Shown piece after piece: positions 42,376 through 51,605 of a stretch of 64,000 nucleotides of DNA. The translations under genes and the position numbers were made by a program. The notes under the pieces were generated by a model that searched no databases, was not told the DNA's origin, and was given only the letters and a program-made list of their open reading frames with translations. The DNA is from JBQSUQ01 sp052384575. Lineage in GTDB: Bacteria > Pseudomonadota > Gammaproteobacteria > Enterobacterales > Pasteurellaceae. Each line of letters opens with the position of its first letter. Positions within the stretch are counted from its first letter, which is position 1. The DNA is taken from assembly GCA_052384575.1 (NCBI GenBank), contig JBQSUQ010000011.1; one strand, 5' to 3'.

Positions 42376-42762
42376 TTATTTTTTCAATAAATCACGAATT
42401 TCAGATAATAATTCTTCTGAAGTTGGACCTTTTGGTGCTTCTTCAACTGGTTTTTTCATTTTGTTAATGCCTTTTACCATTAAGAAAATAGCAAATGCAA
42501 TAATGATGAAGTCAAAAATATTTTGAATAAATACACCGTAGTTTAAGGTTACTGCAGGTGTTTCACCTACTTTTTCTGCTAGAACGATTTTTAAATCTTT
42601 AAAGTCAACGCCGCCAGTTAAAATACCTAATACAGGCATAACTACATCAGCAACGAGTGAACTAACGATTTTACCAAATGCACCACCGATGATCACACCG
42701 ACTGCCATATCAACAACATTGCCGCGCATTGCAAATTCGCGAAATTCTTTCATAAAGCTCAT
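42376..42762 (-). CDS. mscL: Large-conductance mechanosensitive channel
   Basis: Homopentameric inner-membrane emergency valve opened by membrane tension. The 128-residue protein has the amphipathic N-terminal helix MSFMKEFREFAMRGNVVDMA, the pore helix GVIIGGAFGKIVSSLVADVVMP and a second helix IIAFAIFLMVKGIN. It ends in the EAPKGPTSEELLSEIRDLL coiled coil. It sits downstream of trkA on the same strand, 83 bp away. Confidence 0.97.
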   Translation of the reverse strand: MSFMKEFREFAMRGNVVDMAVGVIIGGAFGKIVSSLVADVVMPVLGILTGGVDFKDLKIVLAEKVGETPAVTLNYGVFIQNIFDFIIIAFAIFLMVKGINKMKKPVEEAPKGPTSEELLSEIRDLLKK

Positions 42763-42845
42763 AATTTTTTCCTTTTATATAAATGGAAGTTAGGGAGTGC
42801 GTATTATATAAATTTTGTTCAATTTGTATAGCTTTTTTATTCCTT

Positions 42846-44222
42846 TTAGATAAAAAAGACGTTTGGTTGAAACAATTTCTCTATTTCAGGGACGTATTTT
42901 TTATCGGCTAAGTAAATAATGACATGATCTTCTTCTTGTAGTACCACATCTTTTTTAGCAATGAGCACCTCATTATCACGTAAAATAGCACCAATTAATG
43001 CTGTATTTGGCAATTTTAATTCGCTTACTTTGCGTCCAATAACATTTGAATTAGTTGGATCTCCATGTAAAACGATTTCTAAAGCTTCCGCTATACCATG
43101 ACGTAGTGAGGCCACATTGGTGATATCGCCTTTACGAACATGGCTTAATAATGCAGAAATCGTGGCCTGTTGTGGTGAAATAGCAATATCAATAGATCCA
43201 CCTTGCAATAGATTAATGTATGCCATACGTTGAATCAACACCATCACTTTTTTTGCACCAGATCGTTTTGCTAACATCGCTGACATAATGTTGGCTTCAT
43301 CATCACTTGTTAAAGAAATAAACAAATCAATACTTTCAATTTGCTCTTCAAATAAGAAGTTTTGATCTGAAGCATCAGCATTAAATACCAAGGTTTTTGA
43401 TAGTTTTTCTGCTAATTTGGTAGCGCGCGATGCATCTCGTTCGACTAATTTAATGGTGCAACTATTTTCTAAATAGCGGGCAACATTTGCACCAATATTA
43501 CCACCACCAACAATCATAATGCGTTTATAAGGACGTTCTAAACGTTGTAGCTCTGACATGACTGCACGAATATGCTCAGTTGCACAGATAAATGTGACTT
43601 CATCTCCCGCTTCAATAATGGTAGAAGCTTGTGGGCGAATGGTTTTATCTTGGCGTAAAATCGATACAATACGACAATCAATATGGGGTAAATGTTCTCG
43701 TAAGGCTGAAATCGCATAGCCAACTAAAGGCCCACCATAATAGGCTTTGCATACAGCAATACTAATTTTTTCATCAGCAAAATGAGCGATTTGCAAGGCA
43801 CCTGGATAGTTAATTAAGCGTACGATATCATCTGTAACCAGATTCTCTGGAGAAATAATATGATCAACAGGAATGACGTCAGGTTGAAATAATTTCTCTT
43901 TTTCGCGGATGTATTCACTATTACGAATTCGTGCAATTTTAGTTGGAGTATGGAATAGCGTATAGGCAATTTGACTGGCAACCATGTTGACTTCATCGGA
44001 ACTGGTTACAGCCACTAATAAATCAGCGTCCATCAAGCCTGCTTCACGTAAAACAAATGGGGAAGAGGCGGAGCCTGTGACTACGCGTAAGTCATGCTTA
44101 TCTTGAAGATTTTCTAAACGTGCTTCTTGATTATCAACAAGCGTAATATCATTATCTTCACTGACCAAATTTTCTGCCAGGGTTCTACCAACCTGACCCG
44201 CACCAAGAATCACTATTTTCAC
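42846..44222 (-). CDS. trkA: Trk potassium uptake regulatory subunit TrkA
   Basis: Peripheral NAD(H)-binding subunit that gates the TrkH channel. The 458-residue protein has two tandem RCK units, with Rossmann loops GAGQVGRTLAENL (about 7-19) and GGGNIGANVARYL (about 239-251), each followed by a TrkA_C domain. Its partner trkH lies at 61790. A glycosyltransferase gene ends 8 bp upstream on the same strand, so the pair is probably co-transcribed. Confidence 0.96.
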   Translation of the reverse strand: MKIVILGAGQVGRTLAENLVSEDNDITLVDNQEARLENLQDKHDLRVVTGSASSPFVLREAGLMDADLLVAVTSSDEVNMVASQIAYTLFHTPTKIARIRNSEYIREKEKLFQPDVIPVDHIISPENLVTDDIVRLINYPGALQIAHFADEKISIAVCKAYYGGPLVGYAISALREHLPHIDCRIVSILRQDKTIRPQASTIIEAGDEVTFICATEHIRAVMSELQRLERPYKRIMIVGGGNIGANVARYLENSCTIKLVERDASRATKLAEKLSKTLVFNADASDQNFLFEEQIESIDLFISLTSDDEANIMSAMLAKRSGAKKVMVLIQRMAYINLLQGGSIDIAISPQQATISALLSHVRKGDITNVASLRHGIAEALEIVLHGDPTNSNVIGRKVSELKLPNTALIGAILRDNEVLIAKKDVVLQEEDHVIIYLADKKYVPEIEKLFQPNVFFI

Positions 44223-44230
44223 GTAATGTC

Positions 44231-45034
44231 CTATTCTCTTTCCAATATTAACGGATGAATACCAATATTAACCGAATTTAGACCGCACTTTAAGCGTTCT
44301 ATTTGCTGACAAATATTTTCTGTTATCGCATTTGCCTGTGCAACATCGGTTTCTGTAATTTGTTCAACATGTTGTTGAAATAAAATCGCATTTAATAAAC
44401 GCTCGGCGTGCATACCTGATCGACAATAATGCAATACACCTGGTTCTTCTTTTAAGGTGACTACCATGCCTATTTTCGTTGTGGCAATGCCGAGAGCACC
44501 GTCTTCACCACCAAAACGTCTAAATAATTCATTTTGTGGAAATCCACCACAAGCGAGGAAAAAGGAACGACGAAAAACCATATTGCCTGCAACGGTCATT
44601 AATACGTGTTGCCAAGCGAATTCAATATTTTCGTGTTCGGCAAAGTGCGGTGCTAAATCAACAGGTTTTAAGGCTAAACGAATGAGGGATACTTCAGGTT
44701 TAAAATGAAAAATCGCACTGGCAGAGGTTAATGCATCCGCTTCATAGGCATCATCCGCGTCTAAAAAAGCGATAAATTCTGCACTGCTTTGTAATGCCCC
44801 CCAATTGCGTGCTTTTGCAGGTCCTCCATTACGTGGCATTGCTTCAAATTTGATTTTATCGGGATATTGCTTTGCCAGTTCAGCGGCTAATTGTGCCGTA
44901 TTGTCTGTGGAACAATCATCAACGAGCCATAGGCATCCTAAGTGCGGTTGATTTAGTACCGATGTTACCGCACGAATGAGGGTATTTTCTGCATTGTAGC
45001 AAGGAATAATTACATCTATTTTGGCGAAGTTCAT
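44231..45034 (-). CDS. Family 2 glycosyltransferase
   Basis: Probable sugar transferase for a surface glycan. The 267-residue GT-A protein opens with IDVIIPCYNAENTLIRAV, has the nucleotide-binding VDDCSTDNT and GPAKARNWG segments, and the metal-binding DxD in FLDADDAY. No membrane helix is evident. There are no neighbouring LPS or capsule genes, so donor and acceptor are unknown. Three uptake signals fall within (44282, 44643, 44940), a high density. It is followed closely by trkA. Confidence 0.85.
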   Translation of the reverse strand: MNFAKIDVIIPCYNAENTLIRAVTSVLNQPHLGCLWLVDDCSTDNTAQLAAELAKQYPDKIKFEAMPRNGGPAKARNWGALQSSAEFIAFLDADDAYEADALTSASAIFHFKPEVSLIRLALKPVDLAPHFAEHENIEFAWQHVLMTVAGNMVFRRSFFLACGGFPQNELFRRFGGEDGALGIATTKIGMVVTLKEEPGVLHYCRSGMHAERLLNAILFQQHVEQITETDVAQANAITENICQQIERLKCGLNSVNIGIHPLILERE

Positions 45035-45047
45035 TATTTAAACCTAA

Positions 45048-45078
45048 GAAAAAACGCTCTCAACTGAGAGCGTTTTAT
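45048..45078 (-). terminator. Terminator of the OPT transporter gene
   Basis: CGCTCTC (45055-45061), loop AACT, GAGAGCG (45066-45072) with flanking A and T tracts; on the minus strand it ends in six T. Confidence 0.88.
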
Positions 45079-45082
45079 TATA

Positions 45083-47089
45083 TTACTTTTTCGCTTTTAA
45101 TACACGTAATGCAAAAATCGTTATACCAGCTGCGAATATCATCAAGCCAAGAACTTCTGCTGTACTTCCCCAGTTTTCTAAATTCAATGCAAGAGGTGCA
45201 TCTGAACCACCTGAAGTCACAGAGCCGGCGATAATAAAGGCGAGTAATACGCCGATTAAGCTTTCACCCACGATTAAACCCGCAGCGAATAAAGTACCAA
45301 AGCGTTCTGCTTTTTTCTTCACTTCTGCAAGATCTTTACCTGTACGTTTTGCAAAGCTTTCTAAATGACGGTTGATTAACCACGCTAAGAATGCACCAAC
45401 AATGATAGGCGCATTGATTGATGGTGGTAAGTAGATACCCATACCAACAGCTAATGCAGGTAAAGCAAAACGGTTGTTGGATGATTTTTTCAATAAAGTA
45501 TCAATCACAATTAATACTGCACCAAATCCGATACCTGCAAAAATATAGCTCCATTCAAGATTGTGCGAGAAGATACCATTAGCGATGGTCATCATTAATG
45601 TCGCTTGAGGTGCAGATAATGCTTGTGCAGGATCCATTGTTTCACGTGGCATTGCACCAGCAAAACCATAAGCGTGATAAAGGATTTCAAGCACTGGTGC
45701 GATAACTAAAGCACCCACGATAACACCGATAATTAACGCAAATTGTTGGCGCCAAGGTGTTGCTTCAACTAATTGACCAGTTTTTAAGTCTTGTAAGTTA
45801 TCGTTAGAAATCGCTGCGATACATACCACAATTGAGCCTGTGAATAAGGTAAGTGCGGTTAAGAATTTTTGACCTTCAGCAGTATCTAATAAACCTGTTG
45901 CAGAACCGATTAACATTAATACTAATGAGGTGGTTACCACAGAGATGATACCGATACCTGAAATTGGGCTTGAAGATGAACCTACTAAACCCGCCATGTA
46001 TCCGCAAGCTGCTGCAACGAAGAAACCGATAACAAAGGCTAATAAAGTACAAACAACGATTAAAATAATTGCAGTGCTTGGCTCAATGCCGACAGGCTCT
46101 AGGAAGCTGTAAAGCGCTAAAACAATTAAAGCAACACTCACAAGTGTTGTGTAAATCATTGTTTTTGGTGATAAATCTTGTGAAGTGCGGTCATTATTTT
46201 GTGCGTTTGGATCTTTGAATGCGCGGATAGATTGTGACATACCCTCCATCATTGGTTTCATGAGCATTAATAATGTCCAAATTGCCGCAATACCGATAGT
46301 ACCTACACCAATAAAGCGTACTTTGCTTTTCCAAATACTCATCGCATAACCGATCATATCAGCGCCTTCAGGCATTGGTGCGCTTGCAGTGAAATAAGGT
46401 ACTGCAACACCCCAAGCGGCAAAAATACCTAATAAGATAGCGATACCGCCCACAATACCCACTAAGTAACCTGCGCCAAGTAAGGCTAATGAAAAGCCCA
46501 TTGGTACTTGGAAAATCGCATTACCACCTTTAAACCAAAGGCTAGCGCCATCAGCAACAACACGTAAACCGTTTGTGACAAAGCCGACAACTGCAGCAAC
46601 GATACCACCAGTTGCAATTTCTTTAATACCACTTTCATTTGAGTTGTCATGGCCTGCTTTTAAGATTTCCGCAGCCGCAACGCCTTCAGGGTAAGGTAAA
46701 TCGCTTTTTACCACCATCGCATTACGCAATGGAACAGTGAAGATAACCCCAAGGATACCCCCCGAAATACAGATTAATAATGTTTGCCAGAATGGGAAAC
46801 CTTGCCAGTATCCCATCATAAGCATCGCTGGGATCACGAAAATCACAGAAGAAAGCGTACCCGCAGAAGATGCTTGGGTTTGCACCATGTTGTTCTCAAG
46901 AATATTTGAGCCATGGAAGAATTTGAGTACTGCCATTGAAATAACGGCAGCAGGGATTGAAGATGCGAAAGTAAGACCTACTTTTAATCCCAAATAAACG
47001 TTGGAAGCGGTAAAGATTACCGTAATCAACGCCCCTAATAACATTCCTCGGAATGTTAATTCTTTTAATGATTGTTGATGTGTTGACAT
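45083..47089 (-). CDS. OPT-family oligopeptide transporter
   Basis: Inner-membrane transporter of the oligopeptide transporter superfamily. It has 668 residues with about 16 hydrophobic segments. Recognisable blocks are LTFRGMLLGALITVIFTASNVYLGLKVGLTFASSIPAAV near the start, DLPYPEGVAAAEILKAG, and GIYLPPSINAPIIVGAFLAW near the end. These mark the prokaryotic peptide-type OPT group. The substrate is untested; family members also move metal chelates. Uptake signals at 45851 and 46183. It stands alone between two terminators. Confidence 0.92.
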   Translation of the reverse strand: MSTHQQSLKELTFRGMLLGALITVIFTASNVYLGLKVGLTFASSIPAAVISMAVLKFFHGSNILENNMVQTQASSAGTLSSVIFVIPAMLMMGYWQGFPFWQTLLICISGGILGVIFTVPLRNAMVVKSDLPYPEGVAAAEILKAGHDNSNESGIKEIATGGIVAAVVGFVTNGLRVVADGASLWFKGGNAIFQVPMGFSLALLGAGYLVGIVGGIAILLGIFAAWGVAVPYFTASAPMPEGADMIGYAMSIWKSKVRFIGVGTIGIAAIWTLLMLMKPMMEGMSQSIRAFKDPNAQNNDRTSQDLSPKTMIYTTLVSVALIVLALYSFLEPVGIEPSTAIILIVVCTLLAFVIGFFVAAACGYMAGLVGSSSSPISGIGIISVVTTSLVLMLIGSATGLLDTAEGQKFLTALTLFTGSIVVCIAAISNDNLQDLKTGQLVEATPWRQQFALIIGVIVGALVIAPVLEILYHAYGFAGAMPRETMDPAQALSAPQATLMMTIANGIFSHNLEWSYIFAGIGFGAVLIVIDTLLKKSSNNRFALPALAVGMGIYLPPSINAPIIVGAFLAWLINRHLESFAKRTGKDLAEVKKKAERFGTLFAAGLIVGESLIGVLLAFIIAGSVTSGGSDAPLALNLENWGSTAEVLGLMIFAAGITIFALRVLKAKK

Positions 47090-47206
47090 TAATAATTCCT
47101 TAAGTTTAAAAAAACGTTCGCATATTACCTTGATTAGAGGCTCAGGGAAAGTAGTTATTTATATATTTATGCAAATTTTATTGAAATTTATGCAAACGCA
47201 ATCGAT

Positions 47207-47752
47207 TTAGCTCGATTTTTTTAAATAATCACGCAATGCATAGAGTGCAACAAGATTACGTGCTTCATAAAAATTCTCATCATTTAATAAATGCTCTAAG
47301 TTAGCGAGAGGCATTCTTAAAATTTCCAAAGGTTCAGGTTCATCACCTTCTAATTGAGAGGGATAAAAATCCTGTGCAATTAAAATATGCATAGGACTAT
47401 TCATATAAGTAAGATTGGAATTAATGGTGCGTAAATGTACAAACTCTTTCGCACCGATGCCCAATTCTTCTTGCATTTCTCGATTGGCACTTTGTTCTGG
47501 CGTTTCACCAAATTCCATCAAGCCTTTACAGAAACCCAGTTCATATTTTTCTGTGCCTACTGCATATTCTTTGACCATAATTAATTCATCATTTTCGATA
47601 GGAAGCACCATAACTGCAGCCCGACTTGCCGGTTTTAGTCGCTCATAGGTGCGTAAATTGCCATTGGAAAATTTAAGGTCTATGGATTGGATTTTAAAAA
47701 TCTTAGATTGTGCTTTAGTAGAAATATTTAGAATTTCAGGGAGTTGCTTCAT
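47207..47752 (-). CDS. nudE: ADP compounds hydrolase NudE (Nudix)
   Basis: Nudix hydrolase cleaving ADP-ribose, NADH and diadenosine polyphosphates. I start at the ATG at 47752 (MKQLPEILN), giving 181 residues; the frame extends upstream but overlaps the divergent hslR. The Nudix box GLMEFGETPEQSANREMQEELGI spans 77-99 with all consensus residues. nudE near hslR-hslO is also seen in E. coli, although here the genes are divergent. Confidence 0.92.
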   Translation of the reverse strand: MKQLPEILNISTKAQSKIFKIQSIDLKFSNGNLRTYERLKPASRAAVMVLPIENDELIMVKEYAVGTEKYELGFCKGLMEFGETPEQSANREMQEELGIGAKEFVHLRTINSNLTYMNSPMHILIAQDFYPSQLEGDEPEPLEILRMPLANLEHLLNDENFYEARNLVALYALRDYLKKSS

Positions 47753-47825
47753 AACATCATCTCTTATTTTACAAAATTTAGGAATAACGATACCATAAAC
47801 CAAAATAGCTGTTAAAGGATAATTT

Positions 47826-48245
47826 ATGGCGAAACAAGCGCAAAATAAGCAAGAGGAAAAGGACGATGGTGTACGTTTGGACAAGTGGCTTTGGGCTGCT
47901 CGCTTTTATAAAACCCGTACCATTGCAAAAGAAATGATTGATGGTGGTAAAGTGCATTATAATGGGCAACGTACCAAGCCAAATAAAAGCGTAGAAGTGG
48001 GTGCAAAAATTCGTTTACGTCAAGGAAATGAAGAAAAAGAAGTCAAAGTCACCGCACTTTCAGACCAGCGAAGAGGTGCACCGCAAGCGCAATTATTGTA
48101 TGAAGAAACGGCGGAAAGTATTGTACAACGTGAAAAAATGACCTTGGCGCGTAAAATGAATGCGATGCCACATCCTGATCGTCGACCAAATAAGAAAGAG
48201 CGTCGGGATTTAATTCGTTTTAAACAACAAGATGAAGGCTTGTAA
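47826..48245 (+). CDS. hslR: Heat-shock protein 15, ribosome-associated S4-domain protein
   Basis: Binds stalled 50S subunits that carry nascent chain-tRNA and helps recycle them. The 139-residue protein has the S4 domain RLDKWLWAARFYKTRTIAKEMIDGGKVHYNGQ near residues 16-48 and a very basic C-terminal tail. It has a uptake signal at 48051. hslO follows after 102 bp holding another uptake signal. Confidence 0.93.
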   Translation: MAKQAQNKQEEKDDGVRLDKWLWAARFYKTRTIAKEMIDGGKVHYNGQRTKPNKSVEVGAKIRLRQGNEEKEVKVTALSDQRRGAPQAQLLYEETAESIVQREKMTLARKMNAMPHPDRRPNKKERRDLIRFKQQDEGL

Positions 48246-48347
48246 AAGCAGGAAATAGCCCCATATAGCAAGCAATGTTCTCAAAGTGCGGTGTAATTTT
48301 AAGACGTTTTAGGTAGTTATAACGCACAGAAAAATCTAAGGAAATCT

Positions 48348-49217
48348 ATGAATTATCAACAAGACAACGACAAATTATATCGTTATTTATTCCAAAATCG
48401 TGCTGTTCGTGGCGAATGGGTGCGTGTCAATAAAACTTTTGTAGATACACTAAACACACATCATTATCCAAAAGAAGTGCAAAATTTATTGGGTGAAATG
48501 ATGGTGGCAACTAGTTTGCTCACAGCGACTTTAAAATTTGACGGTGATATTACGGTGCAAATTCAAGGTGATGGCCCGTTAAAATTGGCATTGGTTAATG
48601 GTTCTTATCAACAAAAAATGCGTGCTTTAGCACGTTTGCAAGATGATATTCCTGCACAAGCCAGTTTGCATGAAATGGTAGGGAAAGGTGTGTTAGTCAT
48701 TACTATCACACCAACTGAAGGTGAACGTTATCAGGGCGTCATTGCATTAGATAAACCAACCATTACCGAATGTTTAGAAGATTATTTTGTGCGTTCTGAG
48801 CAATTACAAACGCAATTAATTATTCGTAGTGGTGAATTTAATGGTGAAGCGGTAGCGGCAGGCATGTTGCTACAAATTATGCCAGATGGTCAAGGTTCAG
48901 CAGAAGATTTTGAACATTTAGCCACGCTGACAGCCACAGTAAAAGACGACGAATTATTTGGTTTAAGCGCGGAAGAATTGTTGTATCGCCTTTACCATGA
49001 AGAAACGGTGGAAATTTACGAGCCACAGAATGTGCAATTCTTCTGTGGTTGTTCTGCAGATCGTTCTGGTGCAGCGTTATTATTGGTGCCTGAGCAGGAA
49101 ATTGATGAAATTCTTGAAGAACATAATGGCAGCATTGATATGCAATGCGAATGTTGTGGTACACATTATTTCTTTAATAAACAAGCGATTGAAAAATTAA
49201 AAGAAAAATCGGCTTAA
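48348..49217 (+). CDS. hslO: Redox-regulated chaperone Hsp33
   Basis: Holdase activated when its zinc centre is oxidised and unfolds. The 289-residue protein has the C-terminal zinc cysteines Cys233 and Cys235 (CxC) and Cys267 and Cys270 (CxxC), all present. The N-terminal core includes MMVATSLLTATLKFDGDITVQIQGDGPLKLAL. It shares the heat/oxidative stress theme with hslR upstream. A strong terminator follows. Confidence 0.97.
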   Translation: MNYQQDNDKLYRYLFQNRAVRGEWVRVNKTFVDTLNTHHYPKEVQNLLGEMMVATSLLTATLKFDGDITVQIQGDGPLKLALVNGSYQQKMRALARLQDDIPAQASLHEMVGKGVLVITITPTEGERYQGVIALDKPTITECLEDYFVRSEQLQTQLIIRSGEFNGEAVAAGMLLQIMPDGQGSAEDFEHLATLTATVKDDELFGLSAEELLYRLYHEETVEIYEPQNVQFFCGCSADRSGAALLLVPEQEIDEILEEHNGSIDMQCECCGTHYFFNKQAIEKLKEKSA

Positions 49218-49237
49218 TCATTTTATAGTTCATTTAT

Positions 49238-49262
49238 AGCCGCTCAAAAGCGGCTTTTTTAT
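49238..49262 (+). terminator. Intrinsic terminator after hslO
   Basis: AGCCGCT (49238-49244), loop CAAA, AGCGGCT (49249-49255), then six T. The end of the convergent comM lies inside the T run. Confidence 0.92.
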
Positions 49263-50782
49263 CCCTGTAATTTCAGTAATAAGCGATCCATGGTGCGATA
49301 GCTTAAGGCTTCTGCTAAATGGGTTTGATTAATTTGTTCTGTTTCTGCTAAGTCAGCAATAGTACGAGCAACTTTTAAAATACGATGATAAGCTCGTACG
49401 GATAAACCCAGTTTGGTTAAGGCATTTTCTAAAAATTCGGCGTCTTTATTTTTTATCACACAGAATTTTTCAATTTCTTTTGCAGTTAAATGTGCATTGA
49501 CTTTACCTTGGCGATGAAATTGTATTTCTCGAATCTTTAATATTTTTGACCGCACTTTTTCACTGCTCTCTCCACGATCAGAATTGGATTGCAAAGTACC
49601 TTTAGGTAATAAAGGTACCTCAATGGATAAATCAAAACGATCTAAAAAAGGACCAGATAACCGATTAAGATAACGCATAATTTGTTGTGGTGATGTGCGA
49701 TTATGCGTGCCCTGATAATGTCCTGTTGGGCTTGGGTTCATGGCGGCGATTAATTGGAATTTGGCAGGAAAACAGATTTTTGCATTGGCTCTGGAAATAA
49801 TGATTTCGCCACTTTCTAAAGGTTGGCGCAACGCATCCAAGACTTTTCGGTCAAATTCAGGTAGCTCATCTAAGAAAAGTACGCCGTTATGGGCTAATGA
49901 AATTTCACCTGGTTTTGGGATCGTACCACCACCCACTAATGCTGGCAAAGAAGCACTGTGGTGTGGAGATCTGAAAGGTCGGCGTTTCCAATTTGAAAAA
50001 TTCAGTTCATTTTGGATCAAACTTGTTATTGAAGCGGTTTCAATGGCTTCTTGGTCTGTCATTTCTGGCAATAAATCAGTAAGCCGACTTGCAAGCATAG
50101 TTTTGCCTGTACCGGGTGGACCCAAAAGTAACAAATTGTGTTGTCCTGCTGCAGCAATGGTTAACGCGCGCTTTGCATGATGTTGCCCAATGATATCCGT
50201 TAAATCTCGCGAAACTTGCTGATTTTTCACCGCACTTTGTGGCGGAATTTCACTGGCTACGGGGAGGGTAAGTTGATTATTCAGAAATTGTACCGTTTCT
50301 AATAAAGTTGTTGCATAAAAGCTATCAAAATCAGAAATCAATGCGGCTTCATGCGCATTTTGCGCAGCAATTATCATATGTCGTTTAGCCTGTTGTGCAG
50401 CTAAAATCGCGGGGATGACACCAGGAACTGCTCGTAAATTTCCCGTCAATGCCAGCTCGCCCAAAAATTCAAAACGGCGTAATTGTTCTGCCTCAATTTG
50501 TCCTGATGCAGCTAATATGCCCAAAGCAATTGGCAAATCAAAACGTCCCCCTTCTTTTGGCAGATCGGCAGGTGCTAAATTAACAGTAATTCGCTTTGGT
50601 GGGTATTTAAATTGAGCGTTAATAAGTGCACTACGTACTCTATCCTGAGCTTCTTTTACCGTTTTCTCAGGTAATCCCACCAAGGTAAATCCGGGTTTCC
50701 CATTGCTAATATGGACTTCAATTGTAACCAAAGGCGCTTGTACACCAATGGAAGCTCGGCTATAAACAACAGCTAATGACAT
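49259..50782 (-). CDS. comM: Competence protein ComM (Mg-chelatase-like AAA+ helicase)
   Basis: Promotes branch migration to integrate transforming DNA; needed for efficient chromosomal transformation in Haemophilus. I start at 50782 (MSLAVVYSRAS), giving 507 residues; an upstream in-frame ATG lies within the leader hairpin. The N-terminal Lon-like domain is followed by the AAA+ core with Walker A GPPGTGKT at 221-228 and Walker B region FLDELPEF. The ribosome site is part of a long inverted repeat. It fits the uptake-signal-rich genome. It lies downstream of engB, same strand. Confidence 0.96.
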   Translation of the reverse strand: MSLAVVYSRASIGVQAPLVTIEVHISNGKPGFTLVGLPEKTVKEAQDRVRSALINAQFKYPPKRITVNLAPADLPKEGGRFDLPIALGILAASGQIEAEQLRRFEFLGELALTGNLRAVPGVIPAILAAQQAKRHMIIAAQNAHEAALISDFDSFYATTLLETVQFLNNQLTLPVASEIPPQSAVKNQQVSRDLTDIIGQHHAKRALTIAAAGQHNLLLLGPPGTGKTMLASRLTDLLPEMTDQEAIETASITSLIQNELNFSNWKRRPFRSPHHSASLPALVGGGTIPKPGEISLAHNGVLFLDELPEFDRKVLDALRQPLESGEIIISRANAKICFPAKFQLIAAMNPSPTGHYQGTHNRTSPQQIMRYLNRLSGPFLDRFDLSIEVPLLPKGTLQSNSDRGESSEKVRSKILKIREIQFHRQGKVNAHLTAKEIEKFCVIKNKDAEFLENALTKLGLSVRAYHRILKVARTIADLAETEQINQTHLAEALSYRTMDRLLLKLQG

Positions 50783-50787
50783 AAAAA

Positions 50788-50812
50788 TTCCTCTTATCAT
50801 AGATAAGAGGAA
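50788..50812 (-). promoter_or_regulatory. Perfect inverted repeat covering the comM ribosome site
   Basis: TTCCTCTTATC (50788-50798) and GATAAGAGGAA (50802-50812) are perfect 11-bp arms around ATA. On the comM sense strand the 3' arm holds AAGAGGAA, the Shine-Dalgarno sequence, and TTTTT then ATG follow. It could block translation or terminate transcription before comM. Confidence 0.8.
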
Positions 50813-50855
50813 CTATAAATGCAAAGCCAATGTGTTCACGAAAAGTGCGGTATAA

Positions 50856-50877
50856 ATTTGGAATGAAAATCACAAAA
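50856..50877 (-). promoter_or_regulatory. Candidate competence (CRP-S/Sxy) site of comM
   Basis: On the minus strand the stretch TTTTGTGATTTTCATTCCAA resembles the competence-regulon element TTTTGCGA-N6-TCGCAAAA with several mismatches. It lies about 75 bp upstream of the comM ATG. comM is a known member of this regulon in H. influenzae, which supports the position but does not prove this exact match. Confidence 0.4.
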
Positions 50878-51492
50878 TTAGGCAGTTTGTGAGCTAAACC
50901 AACTATCTAATTTAGCGGCTAAACGATCTACCCCGACTTTATTCAATGCAGAAAACGGTTCGACTTGGATATCACCTTGGAAAGGTAAAATCGCTTCGCG
51001 TACCATTTTTACCGTTTTACTTCTTGCACTCTGGCTGAGTTTATCCGCTTTGGTTAATAGCAATAAAATAGGGAGATTTGAAGCAACGGCCCATTCAATC
51101 ATCTGTTGATCTAAATCTTTTAATGGATGACGAATATCCATTAATATCACAACGCCTTGTAAACATTGACGTTTTTGTAAGTATTCACCAAGTGATTTCT
51201 GCCATTGTAACTTCATTTGTTCTGGTACAGCAGCATAACCATAGCCAGGCAAGTCCACTAATTTGAATTGGGGTTCTATCTCAAATAAATTAATCAATTG
51301 TGTTCGACCTGGTGTTTTTGAAGTGCGCGCCAAGTTTTTTTGATTCGTTAATGTGTTAAGTGCGGTGGATTTTCCCGCATTTGAGCGCCCAGCAAATGCA
51401 ATCTCAATTCCTGTATCTTCAGGAAGTTGGTTTATATTTGCTGCACTAGTGAGAAAATGGGTTTTATGGTAGTTAAGTTTTATTTCTGACAT
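50878..51492 (-). CDS. engB: Ribosome biogenesis GTPase EngB (YsxC/YihA)
   Basis: Essential GTPase in late 50S assembly. I start at 51492 (MSEIKLNYHKTHFLTS), giving 204 residues; longer frames lack a good ribosome site. Motifs are G1 GRSNAGKST, G3 DLPGYG and G4 TKADK. An uptake signal (51358-51366) codes part of the G1 neighbourhood. engB-comM adjacency is as in H. influenzae. Confidence 0.95.
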   Translation of the reverse strand: MSEIKLNYHKTHFLTSAANINQLPEDTGIEIAFAGRSNAGKSTALNTLTNQKNLARTSKTPGRTQLINLFEIEPQFKLVDLPGYGYAAVPEQMKLQWQKSLGEYLQKRQCLQGVVILMDIRHPLKDLDQQMIEWAVASNLPILLLLTKADKLSQSARSKTVKMVREAILPFQGDIQVEPFSALNKVGVDRLAAKLDSWFSSQTA

Positions 51493-51605
51493 AAAATTTC
51501 CTTTGTTATTTCGCATAAGGATACCCGATAAATGTGCGGAGGACGATAAAAAATACAAAAATAAATGAAATAATGTAGAATAGTGCAACAAAATTTGGAG
51601 AGACT

